Source: Maylandia zebra
Taxonomy: Eukaryota; Chordata; Actinopteri; Cichliformes; Cichlidae
DNA length: 64,000 bases
Assembly (NCBI RefSeq): GCF_041146795.1
Contig: NC_135170.1
Coordinates: 26,902,033-26,966,032, forward strand
Direction of reading: 5' to 3'
The notes beneath the pieces were generated by a model. The model made no database searches. It was not told the origin of the DNA and worked only from the letters and a program-made list of their open reading frames with translations. A program made the translations under genes and the position numbers. Below, one piece after another: positions 47,901 through 61,500 of this stretch (its first letter is position 1; every line of letters starts with the position of its first letter).

Positions 47901-50900
47901 TGTATGAATCAGGGGCACGGCAGCATTACCTAGAGAAGTCAAACATGTTAACCAACTTGTTCTGCTGCTTTCCAAACAATGCATGTGCATTCCCGTTAAA
48001 TATATTGGTTACAACTGCTACCACAACCGCACATTAGCTTAAAAGCATGTCAGGTCTGCTTGCTAGTGAGAGAGCTCACAGGCAATGTTTGATGTCTCCC
48101 TCCCTGGCGCTTGCTCAGCTCGTACCTTTTTGACTTTGATGTGGTTTTAACTAAGTTGTCAAAAAGAAGCACTGAGTTTTCTCCCCCCCCCCCCCCCCCC
48201 CCCCCTCCTTGCATGTCAAATCATGTGATATTTGTGGGAGAAAACTGCCTCTAGAGTATGCTTTAGAGCATGGAATGTAAGCAGATACATCCTGCCTTGT
48301 TTTCAGAGCAATAAACAGAATATAACATGTATTAGTAGTGGTGCACAAAATGTAATTATATAGGAAGTGCAGTGTTTGTATGAATCCGCATCCAATGGCT
48401 GCTGTTTGTTTGGAATTACATTACACCAGGTACAGTAATAGACAGTGTCCGAGTTCTTCCCCCGTTTATGACTTGATGCGTGAGTCACAGGCGCTGCTGT
48501 CCCCTTCCCATGATACCTCATTGGTTTTGTGATGCAGTGGCAGCCATGACGATGAAGTTAGTTGTGATGTAATGCTGCATGCAGCAGCGGCAGTGCTATT
48601 TCAGGTCTACCTCTAAGCCTTCAGGGCTTCCATTTGCCAGAATGCCAGCCTGCCCTTCTCTCAGTCAGCACCTCGTCTGTCATGAGCATGACAGCCATAC
48701 ATGAACTGGTATTCACAGAATTTACTAGAAACCTCAGGTGTACTGCTTTGGAAAAAAGCTGTAAATTAAAAACGTGTTGCCGGAGTTGTTTTCAGAGTTA
48801 CTTGGCTGAACTCAACATAACAGAGACGAAAACTTTAAATGTCAGATTGATAGTTACAGGGTGTTTTTTTTGGCTTCCTAGCTTGTGTTATCACTGACAC
48901 GGCGTCTGAGGCTGGTTAACCTCAGGGCAAAGCTCACTTCCAGGGCGGTGGGAATGGTTTGCTCTTTCTCCCAGAAGGCCAGTGCTTGGAGACAAGCAGC
49001 AATGGCTCCTTGGCCTTTAATCTTCCTCTTAAGAGTGTGAAGAGCTCGTAAAGGGTGTGTCTGTGTATAAACCAATAAATATGCAGTATTTACCTGATGT
49101 CTCGAGACATCGTATGTTGCAACTGGGAAGTTTCCCTGGCTGAAATCTGTTGACTATTTAAAAGCTTACACAGGGTTCAGTTACTGCAGTGCAACGTGAT
49201 AGTGAACTTGTGGGAAACCAACCAATAAAGTTGCTCCTTGTTGGAAATGATGAATGCTTTTATTGTCTCAACCAGTTTGTTTGTCACTGGTTACAAAATG
49301 TAGTTTTTGTGAACACACTTTTCTTATTGTCAGTTTGCACCGTTCGCTCCTTATGCAGTTCTTTCTTTTGGACAGAAACCTTAGTTGTCAATTTTGGGTC
49401 ATTCAAACGGACACTGGAAAAAACTATGATTAGATTAATGTGCTCTACAAAGCCACCGCAGGTGGGGTGTTGACAGCCAAGAGAAAAATATGAATTGAAA
49501 CGAAGTTGAATGAACATAATAGCTTTACAGAAGCTAAACAAATAAAGGCAGGTTGGATCCTTTGGTAATGTTAATGATTGATAAAATCTTGTAAGGTGTT
49601 TTGCACGTGAACTTTTTTTTTTTGGCTTCTGAAGTAGGGCCTTCTGGATAAGATTTGAGAAACCTGTGGGTTAACCAAACCAAAATATAATCCCTTTGTC
49701 ACCACGATAGAATGATCCAGAAACTAAAATCAAACAGATTGTTAGATAGCTAACTAACGTTTGCTAAAGGCCATATATTGCCTTATTGATACATCCAGAT
49801 TGAAAATACATTAAACTGCTTTCATCCTCCAGCAGCAGGAAGGATTCACCACAAGATAATGTCCAATTTCTTTTGCTTCCTTTTTCAGCTAATTGAAATA
49901 CTGCAATTTAGAAGTTAGAAATGGATGTGTACAGTGTTTTAGGTAACTAAAATAACCTAATTAGGGCTACAAAACACATTTCAAACACATCAGCCGTGAG
50001 GACGGTTGATTCATAATGCAGCTGGGATGTCATGACTGTGAGTCAGCAGCATGACATGGGTATTCTAATACATATTCTTAACGTATTACGTCTTGCATAT
50101 GAGAAATACACCCACGCATTTTGGCCTAAATTTAAATGTAATACCGAAACTAGTAAAAACTAAACAAAGACATTTTTTAACAGTAAAAACTGAAATGAAA
50201 CAGGAAATTAAGTGAAAGCGAACTGGATCGGAAACAAAAATTTCAATCAATGAATATCTCATACAAATGTCCAATATCTACTTGTGTATTGATTAGGGCA
50301 TAATGCCAAAGAGGCAGGTACGCTCCAGTTTAACAATGTAAACTCTTTAGTTGCTCAGAAAAGGATTGCTCTTTAATAAATAATAACTTTTCCTTTTTTT
50401 TGAATGAAGTCTCTTCGCAGAAGCTTTAAAATTACATCCCCCTTTTTAGTTGTTGTTAGTCCACATTGCTGCAAAGACTGCAGGACTGCATAGTGTCTGT
50501 TTACTTTTCCCCAGCTTTTTGTCAGGCCAGAGGGTCGGCCTGACTAGGAACACCCTGACTGATATAGTATCTCAGCACTATTACAGCAGCAATGAGAGTG
50601 CTGTTTTAAATAGGAAGCCTTCCCCCGGCCCACTCCCCTCCTAACCCTCTATCTTTGGCACAGCTGGTTGTCATACCCAGAGGCTCTGAATCCTCATTGT
50701 GCACCAGACTGCTAAACCCAAGTTCCCTGAATTGATTTGCACGCACACAGTTATATCTGGACAGTTTCAGCGCAGTCCCACCAACATCACATACCATGCA
50801 CCAAACTCACTCCAGCAGCTTTCCCAGAAATGAGGGTGTGTTTTGGACTCCCGTGACTTGTCTTTTTACTGCCTTTTTTCGGAAGAGGTGGATCACAGTC

Positions 50901-53900
50901 GGTGGAAATGCTCTTTTCTTTGGAATGAGACTGAACCCTTGAAAGACCAACGCTGAGTAGTGTCCAAAATGTGCCAGTCATGCATCTCTTTAAATATTAA
51001 ATATAGATGTTTAATACAAACAGATTTTAAGTAACTGCTTGGAAGATTTTGTGTGTTTTGTGAATAATGTGGCTTTAACCCAGGCATAATTTGCACATTT
51101 AAAAGTACCTGATTCTGTAACTCTTAACTTTCCCTTTCTCCTTCCTCTGCTTCTTGTTACACCGGTGCCAACTTTTCCTCCCATTTGCCAGCCGACAGAG
51201 CTTGTATATTTAGTGTGCCAAGGAAAATGATGTAAAGCCTGTCTTTTATGGTTCCCAGCTGATCACGCCCAGTTATAGTGAAAGGCATCAGTCTGCAAGC
51301 CTAATATGTGGTGAAGCATATTCGCTTAGAAAAAGGCAAAAACAAACATTAACAATTATGCAAAAAAAGAAGTTTTTTTTTCTTGAACCGACCCGAGTTT
51401 GTGCCCTCTCGTTTTATTTTCAGTTCTCTCATCTTTTCCCACTTAGACATTCTGTCTCCTGTCTCTGCCTCGTTTCCTGACGGTTTGTCACTTCTCCATC
51501 ACAGTAGTTGTCTTGGTTTTCAGACCACAAACAAAACTTGGAGCCGTCCTTATGTGCGTGCTCTCTGACCTGGAGGGAAAAACTGATTTCAGTTCCATAG
51601 ACAAAGAAACTGTGTTCTCTTTAGTTACATGAAGAGTAAGGAGGCCTTCCCCTCACTGGGCCTGTGACTGTCCCATAGGACCTGCCCCAGCCTTCCCAGT
51701 TTTCCTGTGCTTTTGTCCAGAGTTTTCCATAGATCTTGTGGCCCAGCTGCACGCCTCTATTCTCGCTCTTTCCTCCCCCTTCATCCTTGCTTTTACATCT
51801 CCCTGATCACAGCTCAGAGCTCATGGGTTCACTTATGGGTGATCCCCCCTGCATTCCCCTGCGTGTTCACAAAGTAACATATTTAAGGGTCTGCACAATT
51901 AGTTGTGAAGTCATGAAATAATTACCCCTTCATTAGATGGAAAGAAAGCCAGACTTTCTGAATTAGGCTTTCACGAGAGGTAAACTGAAAACTATTACAA
52001 ATGTGAAATTCTGCAGTTCAATATTTGTAGTATTCTGACAAAAGACAGAAAAAACAAAATAATGGGTCAAAATCAATGAATCTACCTTTATTTTAAAGTA
52101 ATTTAGTTCAATTCAAATTCCAATTAAATGTGAAAATATTTTTAAAAAACATTATTTTCATCCTTTTCGTGAAAACTAGTCATTGAAATGCCTTAAAATG
52201 ACACCACCTAATAATAGCTTTGACACATAGTCACCTGACTTTCTTTGTTCCTCAGTCGTTGCTCCCCAATCTACACTCTTCACAGCCTCTGCCAAAATGC
52301 CATGTGACTCATATTGGTGTCTCAGCACAGTTGGCCTCACAGATTTCTCCTGAGTGGGTTGAATATCTCAAAGACTAGATCAGAAGCAGACTGTTTATCG
52401 TTAATTTTATTCCTTTTTCGCACAACTGTTCAAACAAATGTTGATTACGCGCGGCTGATTTGTGTGTTCCTCCCAGCAGTGAGAACTGGCTGTGAATAAG
52501 CACTTATCTGTTGGTCGGATCACTTCGCCGTCCATACGTTACGACCAACCAAACAAATACTGTTTCTCCAGCTTTTCCTTTCATCCACATATTTTCCCGT
52601 GTGACATTCGAAGGGGAGTTAAATGTGTAAGCTGTATTTGAAAAACATAGCTGTTGTATGTGAAACCGAAAAGGCTGGCTCTCTCTGCAATACACAGGCT
52701 TCTGCTGCCGTTTTCTCCAGGAAGAAATGAAATCTCATCTTTATAGAATCAAGCTTCTTCTATCAACCCAGACAGAGGCTCTATTACAAGAACGCTGAAT
52801 CTGTTTTGCTGCAGAAGAATTGGTTTCATATTCCCCATAATTCAGGCCTTTTTTCAGCACCTGCATGCACAGCTTTATGCTTTCACACACATGCCTACAA
52901 TCCACTGCTCCTATGTAGCTATACTGTGTATTTTCACAGCCTCCAGTGGTGATAATCAATGCAGCCAGTCAATAAGCAGTACTCTGTTTAAGGTCCGCAA
53001 ATCTCTCAAAGAGGCGTTTCCTGAAATTGGATGTGAAGGTTGAGTTCATATGAGGCTTTTTAGTAATAACAGCAAGTGTGTTAAATGAAATTATTAAAGA
53101 TGGAAAGAGTGAAAACCATGATTGTACCTTTGTGAGACGGTCGAGTCCATCAGTTGCTGAATAAAATTAGCAGCTGAGTAGAGGGTGACTCATATTTAAG
53201 AGAATAACTCGTCATTTAGATCTTCTGGTGTTAGACTGAGCGATGAATATCCTGTGTTTGGGATTAATAAGTGTGAGCCGTTCTTAACATTTGTTTTCCG
53301 TTTGTGTCTTTTATAAACACTTGTTGGGTTTTATCTCACATAAGCTTTTTATCTTACATCCTTGAAATGGATGCTGCTGTTTGCCTAATAACATAGATTC
53401 TCTTTAGTGTGCTCGTAGAAGAAGGCGGCTCGGTTTGCTCATTTTTGATGAAAAAATGAATACTTAATGCTTTAAGTTTTTATTCACGAGTTATTACAAC
53501 TATAATCAAGGCTTAAATGATTTTGATTGTGTGTTTCTCAAAAGTTCTTCTTCATCGCTGTGCGGATTAGTTTTTCATCTACAGTGCCAGTTTCAGAATA
53601 AATTTTTTTTCTCTCCTTTATCCTTTTTTAAACTGCTCTACACAACCATCTCCACTTTGGAAGCTCAGTGTCACAGCATCTATTCTCTCCTCTGCTTGAA
53701 ACCGTGCTACAGGCCGCGTGTTATCTGCTCTCTTCAACAGGCATGTTAGCTTTGATGTCACACTACACAGATCTCGCTCTGCGGCCAGAGTGGGCGGCGA
53801 CCCTGACTCAAACCAGACCAATTATTTTTGCCGGATGGTGATGTTCTCTTTTACAGTGGACAGCAGTGTGGATGTGTTCCTGTGCATGTGAGCAAATGTA

Positions 53901-54965
53901 TGTTGTTTCCGTGGTCGTGTGGACCGGACGCAGAGAACGCACCCAGTTTGCGGTGTGTTTCCTGCCTTCATTTTCACCTCGCCCCCTTCTCTGTTCTGCA
54001 TTTCCTTCCTTCCAGCCCTCCTCATTAAAACTAGCAGTAACCTGACCTCTGTGGTCGTGCTCGTGGTTTCTCACAGAGGATGTGAGACAAGATGACAAAG
54101 CTAATGGCTGCCCTTTGTGAAGTATTTTTAATCATGTTGATTAGAACACAAGATAAACCTAAACACACACTGGAGGATGATGCATTACAGTTTGTTTTTA
54201 ATGTTTTATATTTTTTTAAACTATTAACATAACTGTGGTCTATCCACATGTCTAACTTTTGCTGTGTTTGAGTTTAGCACAGACGCTGCTACTAGCACCT
54301 GAACGTTTTTAGAAAAGACTGTTAGAAAAGGCTAAGGATGCTTGTTTAAAGCAAAACTCATAATCACATTTATTTTGGTAAACACTGAGACCTTTCAAAC
54401 ATGATTACCTTAACAGAAAAATATTATTTTTCTAACTTGTTTCTCATGATACATCTTGAAACCAAAAGGCTTTCCTTTTGACCAAAACCTTTTTTTCTCG
54501 TCTTGGCTCAAGCTGAACTGAAACTGCCACAGTGGTACAGCCAGACGGTTTGGGTTCAAAGGAAGGAGAGAAACCAGAGTAAACTGCGTTTATAACTAAA
54601 GAGAACGCAGCACAGCTGTTTAAGCCAAACTTGTAATAGAACATTAATTCAGATTAGTTACACAGGCTTACTGCTGACACGGTTTACTTTGAAAATGTCA
54701 CAACTCTGTTTTAGTCCCATCTACAGCCTGTATATAGAAGACAGCCATTTGTTGGTGAACTCCAGCAGTGCAGCGTCGAGCTTAGCGTTATCATTGTGGT
54801 AGTCTTAGTGTTTTAAATCCGGACGTGACAAGTTAGGGGTGACGGTATGGTGTGAATGAGCGAGAAACCAAGAGACACTTCAAGCTCATTTTAGCAACTA
54901 GTACTACGTGTCAGTCAGAAAGTGGGGTTGCTCTAAAGCCTCCTTTACTGCCTTATTTGACTATA
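44951..54965. other. Probable long intron, no coding exon found
   Basis: About 10 kb without a coding exon that I can support. It holds a paired TGACTCA site at 45820-45836, a C run at 48183-48205 and a TGAGTCAGCA site at 50039-50048. It may be the first intron of the gene beginning at 44380-44950. Confidence 0.5.
48183..48205. repeat. Poly-C run
   Basis: About 23 C in a row. The third long C run in the window, after those in the hAT element near 10318 and at 34037. Confidence 0.85.
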
Positions 54966-55588
54966 CAGTGTTCGCTCGTTTATCGCAGGTGTTACGTTTT
55001 AAAAATGACCCGCGATAGGTGAAATCCACGAAGTAGCAAACTTTATTTTTTACAATTATTATAGCTGTTTTAAGGCTGTAAAACCTCTCACGACACACTT
55101 TATACACTTTTCTCAAACAGGCATCGACATTTTCACACGTGTCTCTCTTGTTTAAACACTGTCAAAGTTCAAACCGTTGTAGAAAAATAAGTCCAGTATT
55201 ATAGAATGAAATCAAAGATTTAGGTTAGAGCAACATGAATGAATCAATGGTACAGAAGTAGAGGAAGCAAGAAGAATGAGTTGAGTAAAGTTTGACTTAT
55301 CTGACCGTTTGGTTTCACTTAATGCGCCTTATAATCCTTTGACCTTGACACTGTTGTGTTTGTTGTCTTCTGCTAGCGAAGATTTATGTAAATTTGACAA
55401 GCTGAACGAATTCTGTACTGTACAGGAGACACGGCACAAGATTGATTGAAAATAAGCTATATCCGATCAGGACGCAGAACACAATCTGCTGTAAAAAAAA
55501 AAAAAAAAAAAAAAAATTACACCCCCAAAAAAATCCATGAAACAGCGAGGCTGCGAAAAGTGAGCTGCGATATAGCAAGGGACCACTG
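54966..55588. mobile_element. TA-flanked MITE, pogo/Tigger-like ends
   Basis: 623 bases between TA dinucleotides (54964-54965 and 55589-55590). The ends are CAGTGTTCGCTCGTTTATCGC and an imperfect inverted match GCGATATAGCAAGGGACCACTG. An A run of about 24 lies near 55493-55516. No transposase is present. The TA target and CAGTG ends suggest Tc1/mariner, perhaps the pogo/Tigger branch. Confidence 0.7.
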
Positions 55589-55590
55589 TA

Positions 55591-58500
55591 ATGGGGACAT
55601 GATTTACAAAATAGATATAATATTGTATTTAGTAAGACTTATGACCAGCAACTGAGCCTATAAAGTCTTAATGAAAGTCTTTACTGGTGTCACAGATCAA
55701 GAGAGCTGGGGCTATATTCCATTTAACCAAACTTCTTTGGTTATAAGGAATCGAGAATGGAGGTTTAACTTTTCAGACCTCAAATGTTTTTTTTTCTCTC
55801 TTTCTGGTTCCATCCGTCTCATGTGGATACTCCCACTTTCCCATTGTTATGTGTTTTCCCAGCAATGGATAATTTTCTCGCTGTTGCTCAAGCATGTTGT
55901 CATATTTACTTTGCAGCCCCCAAACCCAGTTTTAGCTGCACATACGTTTCTTTCAGTAACAATTCTTCCTCATTTTTGGCCTGAGCAAAGAAATCTCTGG
56001 TATTTCTGGTTATTGCTCTTTCTACACAAGCTCCGTCCACTTCCTGTTTACACTGATACCTGCCCTGTGTACATAAACGGTTATGTGATGATTTATGATG
56101 ATGAATAAATAAGTCTAGAACTGCCAAACAAACATTATAGACAAACAGCTGCGCTAAAAGGTCTGTCCAGATGAAGATGGTTTTCTATGTGCAACAGTGT
56201 TTTAGGTTGAAAATGTATTGGCGCATATACATTTAAGGTGCATACCACCTTAACGTCGCTAACTCATCTTGTGCGTCACCCTCAGTAATTATCTCAGCTG
56301 GGAATTTGCTTACTGCACCATTTCCATTGATGAAGCAATGAAGACTTCAGCCCGCTGTAGCTTTTTTGACTGTGATCGGCCTGCACAATGACCCTTGTTC
56401 AGCCCAGTCCACATCAGCCCATACAATGAAGTCTTTTGTAAGGTTGATTCAGTCTGATATCATGCTGGAAACTATTTAGATGAGGATCACATGTTGTTCG
56501 GGCACGCCGTTTCTAAGATTCTCCTCTTACTCATTCAAGGGGAGAATGTCAAACCTCCTATAGACAATAAGATGGTTGTATGTAGTCTCAGGACACACCA
56601 GGAAGAGATGGTATTCACAAAGAAGACTGACTTACTTCCCTTTGTTGTGTAAAAAGACTTCTCGTTTTTAAGCTGTTCGCTTAACATGCTGTCAAACTGT
56701 TGGAGGTTTAATGAAAATACAACCCTGTCAGAAAGTCTGATGTGCATGCTATTGATCTTCTGATTATGGCATGTAGCACAAATAGATATCTTTGACATTT
56801 ACATTATTTTGATCTGGTCTAACAGCCCTTGTTTAATTTGGATGCCAAAATATTTTCATAGTTTGGAATTGCCTTTCAGATTTATGAGAATGCAATTGCC
56901 TGTAAAATTGCTCCCTGAATACCATTTGATTCATTTCATTATTACTTTATGCCATTGCCTTTCACGGCTTTTCTCAGAATATGCTGTAATGTTTAATATT
57001 CTGGCTTAATATCTAAAACATCTTCCTGAGATCAGGTCGTCTCCTCGAAGGTATCACAGCCTTGTTGAATTTCATTAAGTGCTCTCGACATGCATTTTGT
57101 GCGTACTTGCATGTGCTCTCTTATACGCCACACAGTGCAGAGTTGTACATCGGGACTTAGCTGCTGCTGAATTTTCCCACACTGTTGCAGACAGGCTGGA
57201 GCTAGAGATTCAGCGCTTTGATGATAAGCTTCTACAGCAAACAAATGCAGCAGGTTTCAGGTCTGGCAGCTGGAGTCCAAGCCTAAAACTAACTGCTTAT
57301 CAACTACTTAATCCCAAAGTGGTGAAGGCCATTTCACGGTCAAATGATTCAACAGGGTGGTACCTTATCTAACTGAAGAGACAGAGACTATGCACACAAC
57401 TCTCTTGTTATTATGTGAAACTCTATCTAGTTGTCTTGGCATGTGTAGTGTATATAACCCACGGTGAGGGAGTTTTTACTGTCTGCTGCTTCCTGAAGAT
57501 TACAGACGCAAACAGCCCACGACTGAGACCTTATACAGATTTATCAAATGAGCTTTATTTTCCCTCCTTGTTCCACTAAAGTGAAGACAGGCCTTATCTA
57601 TCTATTCTTAACAACACCGAGAATGGCGACGCTACAGCTTAACTTTCCACGACCACATGCAGCCACCTGTATATGCCCAGGGGCTCCAGTAGGAGGTATG
57701 TTGTAAATAATTTACCTGTGCAGAATGACTGAATAATTCAAGCGCTGAATTAGACACACGTGTTGTTGCATATGTGACCAAAGTGTCTGCAAAAAGGAAG
57801 CAAGCTTTGGCTTGAGTAGAATTCATATCCAGGTGGGTGCTATTTTGTTTTTAAACACATTAAGATTAAAGAAATATGATATCTTGGTTTCATTGTAGTG
57901 TAACATGTGTCAGCACTCCTTTGCATTGATTTCCTGTTGCAGGATATTAATGCGCGGTGAAGGGCGGGGACCTGTGCTGATAAAATAGTAGAGCACAATT
58001 TTCTAGCTCCTGGGCGAGATATAAGGCTTTGTGACGGAAGGGAAGTGGGTGCATGTCGTTTGATGGCGAATACAGATAGAACTTGTGGTGCCCGTTTCTT
58101 TTTACAGGGATAAACATCTAGTTCCTTATAGATAACTTGATGCGCTTTTTCACAGTTTGGTTTTTGTCAGAAACCAGCTTGCCACCCGGTGATCTGAAGC
58201 AGGATGTTTTTTTTTATTTATTTATTTTTGTCTAGAGGTACATTTGCAATCGACTTCCATAAATACACCACATGCACACAGCCTGCTGTTAGGAGGCCAT
58301 TTATACTTTTGTACGCTATTCATATCTTTGGCTCGTGATCCTGTCATAAAGTAAACACTGGTGGGAGAGCCTAGCGTTGGATGCCATACAAATCTGACAC
58401 TTGATACTGAAGCTACAGCAACTAAAAGGTAAAATCTGCTAGGTTAAAAAAAAATTATAAATCTAAAAGCCTGAGCTGAGATATTTTGAAAAAAACAAAC

Positions 58501-61500
58501 AAACAAGGCAACGCCTGAGCTTTTCCACCCTTCTCGGCTGGGCATATCATCCATGCCCACCATCTACCTTGCCAGTCGCAGCGGGCTTGCCCGCCCACTA
58601 TGCCTGCGCCTCAGCTAGCTGTGACACTTGATCTAAGGGTCAGCTGCGTCGGATATTTCTGCTGCCTCTGTGTGTATTTTTTTAATGTCGTAAGGGCTGG
58701 TTTGCTGTGACAGCCTGTCACATGTCACTAGGGTCAATTCGGATGACTGCAGCTTTTGCTGGCGCTCACTTGCGCTTGACTCTCATGCCTGTGGCAGTGA
58801 TTCGCAGAGTATTTTCTTTCCTGTAAAATATGCATAATAATCAGTGGAAATAGAGAGTGGCTTCAAAGTCTGGACCACACAGCTTAATTTTGTTTTCCCA
58901 CTGCTCTCATACTCGCAAGAGTGGCCAGAAAAGAAGTGACACGTTAGTGGCATGTTCTAATTACTCCCTTGGTTATATCATAACTTGTAACTCTATCATC
59001 AAATCAACTTCCACAACTGGTGAAGTCACCTGGCAGTAATGTCCGCCGTGCAGTATACCACGTCTATTTTTAGCGCCTGTTTTCTCTTCTCCACGCCCGA
59101 ATGAAATATCAGTAGCTTTGTAGTTTTGTCAGCTTCTTAATTCATCCCAGTTGGAGGCACAATGTGCTATATAAAGATCAAAAGCCACCTTCTACAATTA
59201 ATGCGCAGGTGGGTCTCAGATGCATGCAGGAACTACACAAGACACAAGCCTGCAGTGTTATTTTGTGCAAACAAATTATATTTAGATCATCTGTCAGTGT
59301 GAGATACCTCCGCCCATTTTCCTTGAATGACTGTATAGCCATGAGTTTCTACTCATCATTACGAAATTCCCTTTGGGGAGCTTCTGTCAACTGCATATTG
59401 AGACTGATTTAAGAGTGTTTCAGCTCTAGATGACATTTAATTTGAAGACTTTTTCTCTTTTTTTGTGCTGTGTATTTATGCTGCAAAGAGCCTTTTATGA
59501 ATAGTGTTTCTAGTTACACTAGTAAAAGAATAACTAAGTAAGAGTGACTACTTGAATAATGTGGTTTCCCTCCATTGTTTCCAGTGTTAAGTCTTGCCTC
59601 CAGCAAGGAGAGAAAAATGAGAAACAATGGATAGTAGGAGCATTTATAGTGAATGACTAACTGTTAGAGAATGGGGGAGTGAAACTAATATAACCTGTTT
59701 GTTCATTGTGTCCCTAACTTGTTAGTCTGTCTGGAATCTGCATAGATTACATACAAATGTCAAAAAATCCATCAAGCAAGAATGTTTAGGTAATGCATGA
59801 GTGCTAATTTAAAGCTTGGCTATAGTGAGAAAACGACCGCAGGAACCGCATGCAGGAATTAAAACGAAAACGAAACCAAAATAAAGAGTATCGACGGAGG
59901 AATGAATGCTCGAGGCCAGGAAGCACTGATGCTTTCATGAATCAGGTGTCTTGATTTTTCACTCCTCAGATTAACCAGGTCATCCATCCTTCGTATCCAG
60001 CCTTTCTTCCTTTCCAACGTAAACCTCGGATGTACAAGCCATGCTGGGAACAAGCAGGACCCTACTTGGCCAGGCACCTTAGGTTCTGTCAGCCTCAGTG
60101 ACACAGCTCTCTCAGCCACCCGAAGTGTGGTTGCAGCCAGTCTGCCTCCTGTAGAGCAGCACATAGCAGCAGAGCACACACAGTACCCGGAAACCAGCCA
60201 GCTCCTGTCCATAATTGTTAGACTTCATGTGGTTTTTGGCGCTGCCATTTTAGCTTGGCTTAATTTCTACCAGAGCTCTTGTGGAATGTGGGTATGGCAT
60301 TCACTGAGATTATAAACGACCGCGGATGGAGAAGATTCCAAGACTGTACAAATGCGTCTCTGGGCTAATTATCTCAGAAATGTTTGATTCGTTAATTTGA
60401 TATCTAAAACAACTGATATCGTAGAGTTTCATACCCTTGGTAAATACCTAGATAACTCATTTGTATCGGAAAAAAATGTTATTGTAATGTTAATGGTGAT
60501 GAAAATGTAAAGCGACTGACTGAGAGCCGTAGATTGTGATGCAGGCGTGTGTGGAAAAGGCAATGTCTCTGATATAAAGGAGGTCACAGCCAGATTACTA
60601 TTTTATTTATGAGAGACATGTAAAACACAAGGGTTATGCGCCTATCCAAGGTGCTTCACATATTTGAGGCATACAAGCTGCTGGACAAAAACTGATATGT
60701 TGCAGAGAAAAATAGCATGGCCTCCGTCTGAGAGAAGCTTTTTCTCTCTCTTGCTCCTGAAAGTGTCGGAGGTAGCACTTAGAGCTTCATCCTCCAAGCT
60801 TGTCTTCTATTTGACTTTAAGCCTCACCTGTGACAGCTGGGCCTCTGTTGTCATAAGCTAATGTCTTTATGTGCATGACTGAAGACCATTTCCCAAGTGA
60901 TTACATTAAATGATGGCATGGAAAACTTCCCTGGGCTTGAGTTTGTATGCAGACTATAACGCAGCTTCCCAGACAGAGAATAAGAGCTCCGGTTATGCTT
61001 GTCAGCCCCGCTCATTATGGCCCATTGGACGTCCCCGCACCTGGAGAGATGTCAGCTTGATCTCTGTGTTTTGTTCGCCTGTCTGTCTTCTGCTGCCTAA
61101 TGTGTCCTGGAGAGGCAGAATGAAAAACAATCCACGCTGTCGTGGATCTCGTGATTGAGTAGGAAGTGTTAGTTTCTTACAAGGACCAGCTGACGGCAGG
61201 GAGCCAGTCTTGCGAGGCGCTGTCCTAATTTATGGATGTGGGTGTTTTCCCTTTCCCGCTTTAGATGTGAATCTTGAAGTCAAAACAAATCGTTTGGAAA
61301 TTTTTTTTAAAAAGTAGATTTAATCTGTGGTTGTGGTATGCACACATCAATCAGCAGTGGGAATGTAAACAGACACTTGAAATTGTTGCCATACGCCACG
61401 AGGAAAAAAAAAAAGCACAGTCACCTTCATAGTAGACATTCGGGTGCGTTTTAGCCTTGAGTCCCCAAGTGATTGCAGATAACAGTGCAATGTTGAGGAA

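Noticed and set aside
57079-57372. 97-codon open frame on the plus strand near 57.1 kb
   Set aside because: No domain recognised, no convincing splice context and no neighbouring exons; likely chance.
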